From positions 62,001 through 126,000 of the forward strand of contig NZ_JAAKGV010000007.1 of the NCBI RefSeq assembly GCF_011043735.1: DNA of 64,000 nt. The letters run 5' to 3'. The notes under the pieces were generated by a model. It saw only the letters and a list, made by a program, of their open reading frames with translations. It was not told the origin of the DNA and searched no databases. This DNA comes from Methylobacterium sp. DB0501. Its GTDB lineage: Bacteria > Pseudomonadota > Alphaproteobacteria > Rhizobiales > Beijerinckiaceae. The first letter of the stretch is position 1. Every line of letters begins with the position of its first letter. The translations under genes and the position numbers were made by a program. This document shows positions 50,638 through 59,655 of the stretch, one piece after another.

Positions 50638-51423
50638 TCACGCCAGCCGGTCGAGCCGCAGGCGGTGCCGGGCATCGGTGAGACGGCGCGACGCGGCGAG
50701 GACCGCTCCCGTCACCCCGAGGCCGCTCGCCCCCGCCAGCAGGAACAGGATCAGGATCTGCGACGAGGCCGCGCCTTGCGGGTCCTGCCCGGCGAGGATC
50801 TGGCCGGTCATCATCCCCGGCAGGGTGATCAGCCCCGCCGCCGCCATCTGGTTGAGCACCGGGATCAGCCCGGCCCGGATCGCGCTGCGGGTCAGCGGCG
50901 CCAGGGCCTCGTCCCGGGTGGCGCCGAGCGCCAGCCGCGCCTCGATTCCCCCCCGCTCCCGCCGCACCGCCCCGGTGAAGCCGTTGAGTCCGATCGCCAC
51001 CCCGCTCATCACCGAGCCGAGCACGATGCCGGAAAGCGGGATCAGGGCGTGCGGGTCCCACCACGGATGCGGGTGCAAGGCCGCGAGGCCGACCGCGACG
51101 GCCACCGCCGTCGCCCCGGCAGTGACGAACCCGCCGAGCGCGTAGCGCCACGCCCCCCGCAGGGGGCGCTCCTGCCGGGCGCCGATCTCGTAGGCCGCGG
51201 CGAGCGCCATCACGGCGACCACCCCGGCCACCGGCCCCGGCGCCCCGAGGCCGAACACCGTGCGCAAGGCCAGCCCGACCAGGGTGAGCTGCACCACCAG
51301 CCGGATCGCCGCCACCAGCATCGTGCGGGCGAGCCCCAGGCCCAGCAGCGCCGACAGGCCGGCATTGAGGAGCACGAAGCCCGCCCCGAGGGCGAGGTCG
51401 AGCGGGCCGGGCGACGGGATCAT
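50638..51423 (-). CDS. fetB: FetB-type ABC transporter permease
   Basis: A 261-residue membrane protein with about seven helices, matching the UPF0014/FetB family, the permease of an iron (or other metal) exporter that protects from oxidative stress. Family blocks are RLVVQLTLVGLALRTVFGLG, IPLSGIVLGSVMSGVAIGLN and LPGMMTGQILAGQDPQGAAS with QILILFLLA. Its ATG overlaps the stop of the ATPase gene by four bases, so the two are coupled. Confidence 0.92.
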   Translation of the reverse strand: MIPSPGPLDLALGAGFVLLNAGLSALLGLGLARTMLVAAIRLVVQLTLVGLALRTVFGLGAPGPVAGVVAVMALAAAYEIGARQERPLRGAWRYALGGFVTAGATAVAVAVGLAALHPHPWWDPHALIPLSGIVLGSVMSGVAIGLNGFTGAVRRERGGIEARLALGATRDEALAPLTRSAIRAGLIPVLNQMAAAGLITLPGMMTGQILAGQDPQGAASSQILILFLLAGASGLGVTGAVLAASRRLTDARHRLRLDRLA

Positions 51424-52010
51424 GCGGGACGCCCGCCCGCCACCGCGAGCCGGCGCGAGGCGAGGCGTGCCACCTGGGCGGGGTCGTGGGAGACCAGGAG
51501 CACGATCAGGCCGGCGGCGCGGCGCTCCGCGATCACCGCCTCGGCGCCCCGTACGGAATCGGGATCGAGGGAGGCGGTCGGCTCGTCGAGGAGCAGCACG
51601 CGCGGCCCATGGGCCAGCGCCCGCAGCAGGGCGAGGCGCTGGCGCTCGCCGGTGGAGAGCCGCGCCACCGGCCAGCCGAACACCTCCGGCGGCAGGCGCA
51701 AGCGCTCCCGCTCCGGGCCGAGGCGGGAGGGCGCATCGGCCGAGAAATGCTCGGCCACGCTCTCGGCCCACCAGCCTGCTTCGGCGGCGAGATAGGTGAC
51801 CTGCCGGCGCCAGTGCGGCGCCGGCATCGCCTCCCGGTCGATGCCGTCGAGGCCGACCCGGCCCTCGGACGGATCGAGGTCGGCGACCATGCGCAGGAAC
51901 ACGCTCTTGCCCGCCCCCGACGGTCCGGTGACCGCGCAGGCCTCGCCCGGCGCCAGCGCGAGGTCGAAGGGGCCGAAGCGGCCGCGGCGGAGGGACTCGA
52001 TGCGGAGCAT
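51420..52010 (-). CDS. fetA: FetA-type ABC transporter ATP-binding protein
   Basis: A 196-residue ATPase, short like other FetA proteins. Walker A GPSGAGKS, signature LSTGERQRLALLRAL, Walker B VLLLDEPTASLD and switch VSHD are all present. With FetB it forms an exporter in the inner membrane. ATG 52010 gives the family start (MLRIESLRRGRFGPF); the frame is open to 52070, but the added residues overlap the promoter of the divergent MFS gene. Confidence 0.92.
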   Translation of the reverse strand: MLRIESLRRGRFGPFDLALAPGEACAVTGPSGAGKSVFLRMVADLDPSEGRVGLDGIDREAMPAPHWRRQVTYLAAEAGWWAESVAEHFSADAPSRLGPERERLRLPPEVFGWPVARLSTGERQRLALLRALAHGPRVLLLDEPTASLDPDSVRGAEAVIAERRAAGLIVLLVSHDPAQVARLASRRLAVAGGRPA

Positions 52011-52090
52011 GGGCGGCGGATCCCGGGGGCGGGCGGAACGCAGCGGGCCCGCTGCGGTTCTGTTTGCCACGGATGAGACGGGAGGACGAT

Positions 52091-53551
52091 GTGGCTGCAG
52101 CAGCGGGGGCGGCGCGGGGCGCCGGGACGGGTGTGGTCCGCACCGACGTGCCGGCCCGGATGGACCGGCTGCCGTGGAGCCGCTTCCACCTGCTCCTCGT
52201 CGTCGCGCTCGGCATCACCTGGGTGCTGGACGGGCTCGAGGTCACCATCGTCGGGGCGATCGGCCCGGTCCTGCAGGACCAGCGGGCGCTCGGCCTGACG
52301 ATCCAGCAGATCGGCGGCGCCGCCTCGTTCTACGTCGTGGGCGCGGTGATCGGCGCCCTGGTCTTCGGCTGGCTCACCGACCGGTTCGGGCGCCGCCTGG
52401 TCTTCTACGCCACGCTGATGATCTATGTCGGGGGCGTCATCGCCAGCGCGCTCGCCTGGGATTTCTGGAGCTTCGCGCTGTTCCGGCTCGTCACCGGGCT
52501 CGGCATCGGCGGCGAGTACGCGGCGATCAACTCGGCCATCGACGAGCTGATCCCGGCGAAGTATCGCGGCCGGGTCGACCTCATCGTCAACGGCAGCTTC
52601 TGGCTCGGCGCCGCGGCCGGCGCGGGCGCCTCGCTGCTCCTCCTCGATCCCAACCTCCTCGATCCGGATTTCGGCTGGCGCCTCGGCTTCGGCATCGGCG
52701 GCGTGCTCGGCCTCGGCATCCTGTTCCTGCGCCGCCACGTGCCCGAGAGCCCGCGCTGGCTCGTCACCCACGGCCGCGAGGCGGAGGCGGAGCGCACGGT
52801 GGCGGAGATCGAGCGCACGATCGAGGCCGAGACCGGGACAAAGCTCCCGAAGGCCGACGGCATCCTCGAGGTGCACCCGAAGAAGAGCTTCGGATTCGGC
52901 GAGATCTTTGCCTCGATGGTGCACAAGCACCGCGGCCGCAGCATCCTGGCTCTGGTGCTGATGGTGGCGCAGGCCTTCCTGTTCAACGCGGTGTTCTTCA
53001 CCTACGGGCTCGTTCTGGCGAAGTTCTACGGCGTGCCGGAGAACAGGGCCGGCGTGTTCCTGGTGCCGCTCGCCATCGGCAATTTCCTGGGTCCCCTGCT
53101 GCTCGGCCACTTCTTCGACACGATCGGCCGGCGCCGGATGATCGCCGGCACCTTCGCTCTGAGCGGCGTGCTGCTGATGGCGACCGCCTTGGTGTTCGGC
53201 CTCGACCTGTTCACCGCCTGGACCCAGACCTTCGCATGGATCGCGATCTTCTTCGTCGCCTCCGCGGCGGCCTCGTCGGCCTACCTCACGGCGAGCGAGA
53301 TCTTCCCGCTCGAGACGCGGGCGCTCGCCATCGCGGTGTTCTACGCGCTCGGCACCGGCGCCGGCGGCGTGATGGCGCCGTGGCTGTTCACCCACCTGAT
53401 CGAATCCGGCCAGCACTGGGCGCTCGCCGGGGGCTATGCCGGGGCGGCCGTACTCCTGGTGCTGGCGGCGGTGACGGAGTGGCGCCTCGGCATCGACGCG
53501 GAGGGCAAGTCGCTGGAGAGCATCGCCGATCCGCTGTCGAAGGCGGGCTGA
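52091..53551 (+). CDS. MFS transporter, sugar/acid:H+ symporter type
   Basis: A 486-residue major facilitator with twelve helices. Motifs: helix-1 WVLDGLEVTIVGAIGPVL, loop 2-3 GWLTDRFGRRLVFY, RLVTGLGIGGEYAAINSAID in helix 4, PESPRWLVTHGREAEAERTV before the central loop, and loop 8-9 FDTIGRRRMI. This is the AAHS/sugar-porter-like group that carries sugars or aromatic acids; the exact substrate is unknown. GTG 52091 has GGGAGGAC five bases upstream and is preferred; ATG 52073 and TTG 52064 are in frame. Confidence 0.88.
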   Translation: MAAAAGAARGAGTGVVRTDVPARMDRLPWSRFHLLLVVALGITWVLDGLEVTIVGAIGPVLQDQRALGLTIQQIGGAASFYVVGAVIGALVFGWLTDRFGRRLVFYATLMIYVGGVIASALAWDFWSFALFRLVTGLGIGGEYAAINSAIDELIPAKYRGRVDLIVNGSFWLGAAAGAGASLLLLDPNLLDPDFGWRLGFGIGGVLGLGILFLRRHVPESPRWLVTHGREAEAERTVAEIERTIEAETGTKLPKADGILEVHPKKSFGFGEIFASMVHKHRGRSILALVLMVAQAFLFNAVFFTYGLVLAKFYGVPENRAGVFLVPLAIGNFLGPLLLGHFFDTIGRRRMIAGTFALSGVLLMATALVFGLDLFTAWTQTFAWIAIFFVASAAASSAYLTASEIFPLETRALAIAVFYALGTGAGGVMAPWLFTHLIESGQHWALAGGYAGAAVLLVLAAVTEWRLGIDAEGKSLESIADPLSKAG

Positions 53552-53570
53552 CGGGGAGCGGCCGGCGGCC

Positions 53571-54056
53571 TCAGTGCAGGGCCGCGGGCCGCTCCGCCTC
53601 GGCCGGCGGAACCCCCTCGTCGAGCAGGGCGGCGCGGATGCGCAACAAGCGGAGTTCCGCCGCCTCGCGGCCGGCCTCCGCGGCGGCGGCGGCCTCGCGG
53701 GCGGCGGCGGTGTCGGCCATCACCTCGGCCAGGCGCTCCTCCAGCCGGCGCACCCGGGACCGCTCCGACGACAGCCGGGCTTCCGCCGCGCCGGCCTGGG
53801 CCTGCGCCTCGGCGGCGATCATGTGAGCCTCGGCGGCGGCCCGGTCGGCCTGGGCGGCGGCCTGGCGGGCCTCGGCCGCCTCGTCGGAGGCGGCCCGCAA
53901 TGCGTCCTCGACCCGTCCGAGCAGGGCGCCGACCTCGCGGCCGAGGCGGTCGGCCCGGGCCTCGGCCGCCACGGCGCGGGCGGTGGAGGCGCGCACCTTC
54001 TCGGTCGCGCGCCGCAGCAGGGTCAGGATGGTGCCGGTGTCGATCGGGGTGGCCAT
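53571..54056 (-). CDS. Alanine-rich coiled-coil protein
   Basis: A 161-residue protein. After ~20 residues (MATPIDTGTILTLLRRATEK) it is almost entirely heptad-patterned Ala/Glu/Arg helix to about residue 140, then a short Pro-containing tail. No enzymatic motif. It is likely an extended dimer, perhaps structural or a scaffold. It converges with the MFS gene, 19 bases between stops. The start at ATG 54056 begins the conserved-looking segment; ATG 54101 is in frame upstream. Confidence 0.6.
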   Translation of the reverse strand: MATPIDTGTILTLLRRATEKVRASTARAVAAEARADRLGREVGALLGRVEDALRAASDEAAEARQAAAQADRAAAEAHMIAAEAQAQAGAAEARLSSERSRVRRLEERLAEVMADTAAAREAAAAAEAGREAAELRLLRIRAALLDEGVPPAEAERPAALH

Positions 54057-54330
54057 GGGGTCCGGTGTCTGGGATCCGGGGATCGGGCAGTGATTCCCCA
54101 TGGGGGGGCCGCCGGCGGGCCGCGGTCAAGCACCATCGCACGGCTTCCCACACTCGCCGGGCCGCTGCGGCCCGCAGGCCCCACCCCGGGCGGCGCCGGC
54201 CTCCCTCGCCCCTGCGACCGATGCGCACGAACGGCCCCCGGGGCGGGAACCCATCCTGGATCAAACCGATGCTCCCCGGGACTATCCCGATAGGTTCGGG
54301 GAGTATCCCTGACGGAAAGGTGCCGCGCCC

Positions 54331-55245
54331 ATGTTCATGAGGATCGACCGCCTGCAGGCCGAGCTGCCGCAGCCCAAGAGGCCCGACCCGAACGCCGCCG
54401 CCGCCCTGCAGGAGCTGCTCGGGGGCAAATACGGCGAGATGTCGACGCTCGGCAACTACATGTTCCAGAGCTTCAATTTTCGCGACAAGTCCAAGCTGCG
54501 GCCGTTCTACAGCCTGGTTTCGAGCATCTTCATGGAGGAGCTCGGCCATGTCGAGCTGGTCTCGACCGGCGTATCGATGCTCAACAACGGCCCGGGCGAC
54601 CCGACGCCGGACGTCGACGTGTCGAAGGCCCCCTTCCACGAGATGCAGGACATCCGGCTGGCCGGCAGCTTCCTCAGCAACGGCGGCGGCGCGATGCCGA
54701 TGAACTCGAACGCCGCGTCGTGGAACATGGACATGGTCACCACGACCGGGAACATCATCATCGACCTCCTGCACAACTTCCACCTCGAATGCGGTGCGCG
54801 GCTCCACAAGCTCCGGGTCTACGAGACCCTGAAGGATCCGACCGGGCGCGAGGTCTGCGGCTACCTGCTGGTGCGCGGCTCGGTGCACGCCCACGCCTAC
54901 GCGCTGGCGCTGAAGAAGCTCACGGGTGTCGCCATCGAGCAGATGCTGCCGACCCCCAACATCAACCTCGACCGCATCCCCGAGTGCCAGAAGTACCTGC
55001 AGGAGGGCAGCCACCGCCGGCTCTACATGTTCAACTCGCCGGACTACCGGGAGGCGGCCGGCGTCTGGTCGAACGACGAGGTCGCGCTGCCGGGCGATCC
55101 GCCGGGCAACCTCGAAGTGGTCGATGGCGCGCCCGAGGGCGGCAAGATCCCGGAGCTCGACGGCAATTACGGCGCCTTCGCGCCGAACTACAAGCCGGAG
55201 GAGATCTTCGAGATCGCCGGCAAGCTCTACAAGAAGAGCCGCTGA
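54331..55245 (+). CDS. Manganese catalase
   Basis: A 304-residue ferritin-like protein that decomposes hydrogen peroxide with a dimanganese centre. The ligands of the Thermus enzyme are matched at near-identical positions: Glu36 (GKYGE), Glu70 and His73 (MEELGHVE), Glu153 (FHLECGAR) and His186 (RGSVHAH). The C-terminal tail (NYGAFAPNYKPEEIFEIAGK) is typical. No signal peptide. GGAAAGG precedes the start; ATG 54337 is the alternative. It stands alone; similar genes in this group are often stress-induced. Confidence 0.96.
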   Translation: MFMRIDRLQAELPQPKRPDPNAAAALQELLGGKYGEMSTLGNYMFQSFNFRDKSKLRPFYSLVSSIFMEELGHVELVSTGVSMLNNGPGDPTPDVDVSKAPFHEMQDIRLAGSFLSNGGGAMPMNSNAASWNMDMVTTTGNIIIDLLHNFHLECGARLHKLRVYETLKDPTGREVCGYLLVRGSVHAHAYALALKKLTGVAIEQMLPTPNINLDRIPECQKYLQEGSHRRLYMFNSPDYREAAGVWSNDEVALPGDPPGNLEVVDGAPEGGKIPELDGNYGAFAPNYKPEEIFEIAGKLYKKSR

Positions 55246-55256
55246 AAGCGGGATCC

Positions 55257-55277
55257 GGGGCCGGTCAGGCCGGCCCC
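55257..55277. terminator. Hairpin between two convergent genes
   Basis: Eight-base perfect stem GGGGCCGG (55257-55264) with CCGGCCCC (55270-55277), five-base loop. It sits 12 bases after the manganese catalase stop and overlaps the LRR-kinase stop codon, so it may serve both transcripts. No T-tract. Confidence 0.55.
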
Positions 55278-56626
55278 GTCTCCGCGATGATCTCGTCGAG
55301 GGCGCCCAGCACCCCGGCCATCGCCGGCCGCGCCGCCGGGTCGGGCCCGGTGCAGGCCGCGACCAGGGCATCGAGGGCAAAATCGTCGAGGGGGGCGAGG
55401 GCCCGGACCTCCTCGGCGAGGAGCCCGAAGGCCCGCACGTCGAGCCGGCGCAGGAACGCGCCCTCGCGCCCCGGCGGCAAGGCGGAGGCGGCGCCGAGAT
55501 CGCTCAGCACCGCCTCACCCTGGACCCCGTCCCACAGGACGTTGTGACCGTAGAGGTCGCCGTGGCCGAAGCCGCTTGCATGCAGGTGAGCGGCGCCCGC
55601 GGCGACCCCGCGCAGGAGGCGCAGGGCGGCATTCCGCGTCAGGCGCAGGGACGGGGCGTAGACGTCGCGGCTGCAGCTTTCCAGGCTCGGCGGCCCGGCC
55701 AGCACCCGCCAGTCCCCCGGCAGCAGCGGCATCAGCAGCCCCTGCGCGCCGTCCGGATGGTCGGCGAGCCGGCCGAGGCCGCCGGTGAGGTGCGGATGCG
55801 CCCCGGCGGCGAGGCAGGCCGCCATCTCGCGCTCGGGCAGGCCGTCGCTGGTCATCGCTCCCTTGAACAGCTTGAGCGCGACGGGCGTCTCGACGCGAGC
55901 CCGCCGCCACGCCGCCCGCATCACCCGCCCGGACGCGCCCTCGCCGAGGAGCGGGCCGACCGTGAGGTCGCCCCAGGCGACCGCCGGGGCGGCGGCGGCG
56001 GAGGGCGGCGCGGCGCGGTCCTCGAACGGGTTGCCGGCCCAGGACAGCCAGGCGAGGCGGGGCAGGGCGGCGAGGCAATCCGGCAGCGCCTCGAACCCGT
56101 TGGCGGCGATGCGCAGGAGTTCGAGGCGGGCCGCGTCGCGCAGGCTCTCCGGCAGCGCCCGCAGGCGGTTGCCAGCCAGCATCAGCTTCTGGAGCCGCGG
56201 CCGCTCGCCGAGCGACGCCGGCAGGGTCGCGATGCGGTTGTCGGTGAGGGTGAGCCAGCGCAGGGCCGGCGGGAGCGATTCGCCCGGCACCGCGACGAGG
56301 CCGGAGCCGCGGAAACCCACCTGGCTCAAGGCCGCGCAGTCGCCGAGGACCGGCGGCAGCCGGTCGAAGCGGTTGCCGGAGCAGAACAGCACCCGCAGGG
56401 CGCGCAGGCGGCCGAACCAGCCGGGCAGGGCGGTGAGGTCGTTCTGGCCGAGATCGAGGACTTCGAGCGTGTCGGCGAGGCCGAGGATCTCCGGCGGCAC
56501 CTCGGAGAGGCGCCCCTCCGGCCCGCCGAGGAGTCGCAACTTCCGGGCCCCGGCGAGGTCGCCCCGGCGCAGGGCCGCGAGGGCCGCGCCGGTCGCGGGC
56601 GGCAGGCCCGGCACACAGCCCGTCAT
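55265..56626 (-). CDS. Leucine-rich-repeat protein kinase
   Basis: A 453-residue fusion. Residues ~30-215 hold about seven leucine-rich repeats (LEVLDLGQNDLTALPGWFGR and similar, ~23 residues each). Residues ~225-450 are a Ser/Thr-type kinase domain with glycine loop (LLGEGASGRV), catalytic Lys in VALKLFKG, catalytic loop HGDLYGHNVLWD and metal-binding SDLGAAS (DLG in place of DFG). This architecture is known in Proteobacteria; substrates are unknown. The kinase domain is small, with a compact C-lobe. Likely cytoplasmic; no membrane segment. Confidence 0.9.
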   Translation of the reverse strand: MTGCVPGLPPATGAALAALRRGDLAGARKLRLLGGPEGRLSEVPPEILGLADTLEVLDLGQNDLTALPGWFGRLRALRVLFCSGNRFDRLPPVLGDCAALSQVGFRGSGLVAVPGESLPPALRWLTLTDNRIATLPASLGERPRLQKLMLAGNRLRALPESLRDAARLELLRIAANGFEALPDCLAALPRLAWLSWAGNPFEDRAAPPSAAAAPAVAWGDLTVGPLLGEGASGRVMRAAWRRARVETPVALKLFKGAMTSDGLPEREMAACLAAGAHPHLTGGLGRLADHPDGAQGLLMPLLPGDWRVLAGPPSLESCSRDVYAPSLRLTRNAALRLLRGVAAGAAHLHASGFGHGDLYGHNVLWDGVQGEAVLSDLGAASALPPGREGAFLRRLDVRAFGLLAEEVRALAPLDDFALDALVAACTGPDPAARPAMAGVLGALDEIIAETGPA

Positions 56627-56753
56627 CGCGCCCCCGGGGGGCGCGAGCGCGTCGGCATCCGTGTCGGCATCGTCGTCTCCCGGCGGCGCCCGCGCCGCCG
56701 GGCCGTGGTCGCCGGGAAACGCGGCCGGATCAAGGGGCCGCGCCGAGGGTGCC

Positions 56754-57020
56754 TCAGTAGGGGTAGCCGTAATAGGCGGGCGGTGCCGGCCGGTAGCCGT
56801 AATCGTACTCGACCGGCGGCCGGCCGTAGGTCCGCAGGTAGGGGTCGTAGCGCGGCTTGCGGTAATTGCCGTTGTTGACGCCGGCCGAGCGGTCGTTGCC
56901 GTTCAGTGCCGCGTAGGGCGACAGGCCGCTGCCGGAATCGCTGTTGCGGGCCAGGGCCGCGCCCGCCGTCCCGAGGACAAGGGCCGCCGCGACGGCGGTC
57001 CGGAGCGTGAGAACCCGCAT
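56754..57020 (-). CDS. Small exported Tyr/Pro-rich protein
   Basis: An 88-residue protein with a clean signal peptide (MRVLTLRTAVAAALVLGTAG then AALARN). The mature part is hydrophilic (DSGSGLSPYAALNGNDRSAG) and ends in a Tyr/Pro/Gly-rich run (YDYGYRPAPPAYYGYPY). No family recognised. GGGAGGTC precedes ATG 57020. Such peptides are common exported products in Methylobacterium; function unknown. Confidence 0.65.
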   Translation of the reverse strand: MRVLTLRTAVAAALVLGTAGAALARNSDSGSGLSPYAALNGNDRSAGVNNGNYRKPRYDPYLRTYGRPPVEYDYGYRPAPPAYYGYPY

Positions 57021-57141
57021 GGAAGACCTCCCGAGAGGAGTGGTATCGGTCCGATGTCGGAACGGGCGCGCGGCGGCCACAGTTCCGAAGCGCGGGGCGC
57101 GGCCTTTCGGCGCCCGGGCGGGGCGTGGCGTGTCTCCAGGC

Positions 57142-57186
57142 GGACTTGCGTGACGTGGACTTGCGTGAAGCGGGCTTGCGCGGCGG
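57142..57186. repeat. 15-bp tandem repeat, three copies
   Basis: GGACTTGCGTGA(CGT/AGC) units at 57142 and 57157 and a diverged third at 57172. One frame reads DLRDV-DLREA-GLRG, the pattern of pentapeptide-repeat proteins (A(D/N)LXX), so this may be the remnant of such a gene. It lies in the short gap between the exported-protein gene and the methyltransferase. Confidence 0.6.
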
Positions 57187-57215
57187 GCCGCCGTTTCGTC
57201 CGCTTGGAGCCCGGC

Positions 57216-58121
57216 CTAGAGCCCGGCCAGCAGCGTCGCGGTCCGGCGCTGCTGTGCGAGCACGCGGCCGAGATGGTCGACCGCCCCGTCCTGGAGCCGG
57301 CGCAGGGCCTCCGGATCCTCCTCCGCGTCGCGCCGCATCGAGACGTAGAACTCGAACCCGCCGACCTCCGTCGCGCCGATCCGGTTCAGCACGAACGGGA
57401 ACAGGCCGAGCCGCGCCGCCCCGGCGACGAGACCGAGGAAGCTCTCCGGCGTGAACACCCAGCAATGGCACGCCACGTAGGTCCCGGAAGCGAGCGCTGC
57501 TGCGGCCTCGGCATGGGCGTGCGCCAGGGCCTCCGCGCCGGCCAGGCGCGGCGCCGCCGCCGGATCCTCGCCGGCCCAGATCTGCTCCGGGGCGATCGCC
57601 CGCGCCTCGCCGGCATGGGCGAAGAGCTGGCGCGGGCTCGGCCGCTCGAATCCGAGCAGGTCCGCCTCCACGAGCTCGGCCAGGGTGCTCACCGGGCGCG
57701 CGGCGTCGAACATGAAGCGCTTGTCGGGCAGCGACAGGTTGAGCACGCCGCCGGCGCGCAGCACCCCGTGGATGCCGCGCAGCCATCCGAGCAGGTTGGG
57801 CACGTATTGCGCCACCTGCGCGGCGATGGCGAAGTCGTAACCGGACGCCCGGCCGTCCCGGCCGAGCGCGGCGGCGAGCGACCCCGAGCCGGCCCAGGCG
57901 TGGTCGATCGGCGCCGCGTCGGGCAGGCCGGCCCCCGCATCGAGGGCGCGGTCGACGGTCGCGACGCGCACGCCCTCGGGCAGGGGGATCGGGTTGTTGC
58001 CGGGCCCGAATTCGAGGCCGCACGCCTCGGGCAGGGGCACGTCGTGGGTCAGGCGGGCCAGCCGCCGGTCGGCGGCGCGGCGGCCCAGGAAGGCGTCGAG
58101 GGAGAGGGAGCCGGGTCTCAT
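57216..58121 (-). CDS. Class I SAM-dependent methyltransferase
   Basis: A 301-residue protein. Motif I is GLEFGPGNNPIPLP (~residue 35), unlike the usual GxGxG but typical of the group found with glycosyltransferase clusters. The middle contains VAQYVPNLLGWLRGIHGVLR with GGVLNLSLPDKRFMFD, the pattern of a methyltransferase core. The C-terminal ~130 residues are helical and hold a YVACHCWVFTPESFLGLV segment. The substrate is unknown; relatives often sit in polysaccharide loci, but no glycosyltransferase is next to this gene. Start ATG 58121. Confidence 0.8.
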   Translation of the reverse strand: MRPGSLSLDAFLGRRAADRRLARLTHDVPLPEACGLEFGPGNNPIPLPEGVRVATVDRALDAGAGLPDAAPIDHAWAGSGSLAAALGRDGRASGYDFAIAAQVAQYVPNLLGWLRGIHGVLRAGGVLNLSLPDKRFMFDAARPVSTLAELVEADLLGFERPSPRQLFAHAGEARAIAPEQIWAGEDPAAAPRLAGAEALAHAHAEAAAALASGTYVACHCWVFTPESFLGLVAGAARLGLFPFVLNRIGATEVGGFEFYVSMRRDAEEDPEALRRLQDGAVDHLGRVLAQQRRTATLLAGL

Positions 58122-58274
58122 GGCCGGGCTTGTCGCACGAACCGCCGCACGCGGCGAGCCTGGCGAAGCGCCCGCTCGTCATCGTCGCCCTCGTCGGCGA
58201 CTAGGCGGCGCACGCGGCCGTCATCCGGTCTCATCGGGAATGAGATGACAGGAAAATTTGGTATATGTTTATTT

Positions 58275-58526
58275 TTAATGTATCGTTGTCGAGGAAATCT
58301 TGTATTTTAATCTCATCTCCAAAAACAATCTGAAAATATAATCTGCAAGTATCTCATTCTCTTTGTCGGAAATCCCGGTCGTTTCGATCGTAAACGTCCC
58401 ATGGCTCACTTCGTCGTCGGTTTCATTGAATTCAAGCCAGAGCAGGCTATCGCCGCCAGGCCGCTGCCGGATCCTCCTCATGATAATGATCGCGATCTGC
58501 GACCACGTCTTCCACTCGCGGTGCAT
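58275..58526 (-). CDS. Small protein of unknown function in an AT-rich region
   Basis: An 83-residue protein if started at ATG 58526 (up to 131 residues from 58670). The sequence (RPGGDSLLWLEFNETDDEVS, TFTIETTGISDKENEILADY then IFRLFLEMRLKYKI) looks like a folded alpha/beta unit. G+C falls along the gene to well below the genome norm at its 3' end, marking foreign or eroding DNA. No family recognised. It belongs to the AT-richer island 58.25-60.1 kb. Confidence 0.5.
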   Translation of the reverse strand: MHREWKTWSQIAIIIMRRIRQRPGGDSLLWLEFNETDDEVSHGTFTIETTGISDKENEILADYIFRLFLEMRLKYKISSTTIH

Positions 58527-58803
58527 GGGCTTGTCCCACTGGTGAGAGACTGCGCTGCGCCTTTCAGCGCCAACGGTCAATAAAAAATGCAAATATTTAT
58601 CGATAATGGCTGGCGATCGCATCCTCGATCCGCACCATATTTTTGGCTGCCGGCAGAGATAAAACATCATGGCCCTTTTTTCTGTAGAGGTGCATCTGAA
58701 AATAAATTACCTCTATTTGTAGGATCATATTGCCTCGATCGGACGGGACGCCATATACGCGTATGCATCTCGGCAATGGGCTGGGATCGATCCGGAGGGT
58801 GCA

Positions 58804-59247
58804 ATGCCCACCGACCTTCGTCCACCGCGACCGCCCTCCGAAGTCCACGGCATCTCGACCCTGAGGGTCGCGATCATCGGCATCCGGCTACGCCTGCTTG
58901 GCTGGCGCATCGAACAAGCCCTTGAAGAGCACGATCATGTCAAACTGCTCCAATTGCTGAATACCTGGGCCGACTTGCATCGGCGCACATCGGCGCGATT
59001 GCATGGAGAGGTCTCGTCAAATATCGATGCAATGAGAGATATGTTCTGCGATCGCGCTCGCAAGAACATATCAAAAATCGTACGCGAAGAGCAACGTCTG
59101 GACAGAGTCGCCAGCCGAATGAAGCGGGCCAGAATAAGGGAAAATGCCCGCGATTACGAACGTTCATACGCCGTCGGAAAAGAATCTTATTTTCGCACCC
59201 TCCTTCTTTGGCGCAATATTTCTGCGTCGCTCAGTTCGAGGAGATGA
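58804..59247 (+). CDS. Helical protein of unknown function
   Basis: A 147-residue protein with a strong ribosome-binding site (GGAGGG four bases before ATG 58804). After a Pro-rich start it is helical and basic: STLRVAIIGIRLRLLGWRIE, then ALEEHDHVKLLQLLNTWADL and a charged coiled-coil-like end (KIVREEQRLDRVASRMKRAR). No known family. Its G+C is below that of neighbouring housekeeping genes. The build would suit a plasmid- or phage-derived accessory protein, but this is not established. Confidence 0.6.
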   Translation: MPTDLRPPRPPSEVHGISTLRVAIIGIRLRLLGWRIEQALEEHDHVKLLQLLNTWADLHRRTSARLHGEVSSNIDAMRDMFCDRARKNISKIVREEQRLDRVASRMKRARIRENARDYERSYAVGKESYFRTLLLWRNISASLSSRR

Positions 59248-59379
59248 CGATAACCTGCGAATATGAAATCATGGAGGCGTCGATACATGACGACAGGCGA
59301 ATCGGTCGTATGATGCAAATCATCGACGGCGGTCGATGGTGGACGGGCCCAGAGCCTTGTCAAATCGACATCAGGGCAC

Positions 59380-59655
59380 TTGGCGGGGCTGCTTTTGCCC
59401 GATCCTGACCAGCCGACGCATGCGGCCGAGTGGGCCGCTGCGATGCGCGGCACTGCCAGAGTGCTGACCGAAGAATGCGTCGAGCTCTACGCCCTGCTGC
59501 TGAGAGATGCCCCGGCCGATCGACGCGAGGTGGCGGGGAGGCTTCGGGCTCTCGAAGCCGCGCTGGGCAATGCCGCCGGCCCGCTCGGGCTGCACGCGTG
59601 GTGGGATGTGGCCGAGCCTGTCCAGGCGGAATTCCCCGGCCTGCTGGACGGGTGA
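59380..59655 (+). CDS. Small protein or gene remnant
   Basis: A 91-codon frame starting at TTG 59380 without a good ribosome-binding site; in-frame stops lie not far upstream, so a longer version is not possible here. The residues (THAAEWAAAMRGTARVLTEE, ADRREVAGRLRALEAALGNA, HAWWDVAEPVQAEFPGLLDG) have normal coding character with high third-position G+C, unlike the island around it. It may be the end of a gene truncated when the island formed. Function unknown. Confidence 0.35.
   Translation: MAGLLLPDPDQPTHAAEWAAAMRGTARVLTEECVELYALLLRDAPADRREVAGRLRALEAALGNAAGPLGLHAWWDVAEPVQAEFPGLLDG

Noticed and set aside
59208..59408. 66-codon frame MAQYFCVAQFEE...
   Set aside because: Overlaps the end of the better-supported 58804 gene, has no ribosome-binding site and no coding-type codon bias.
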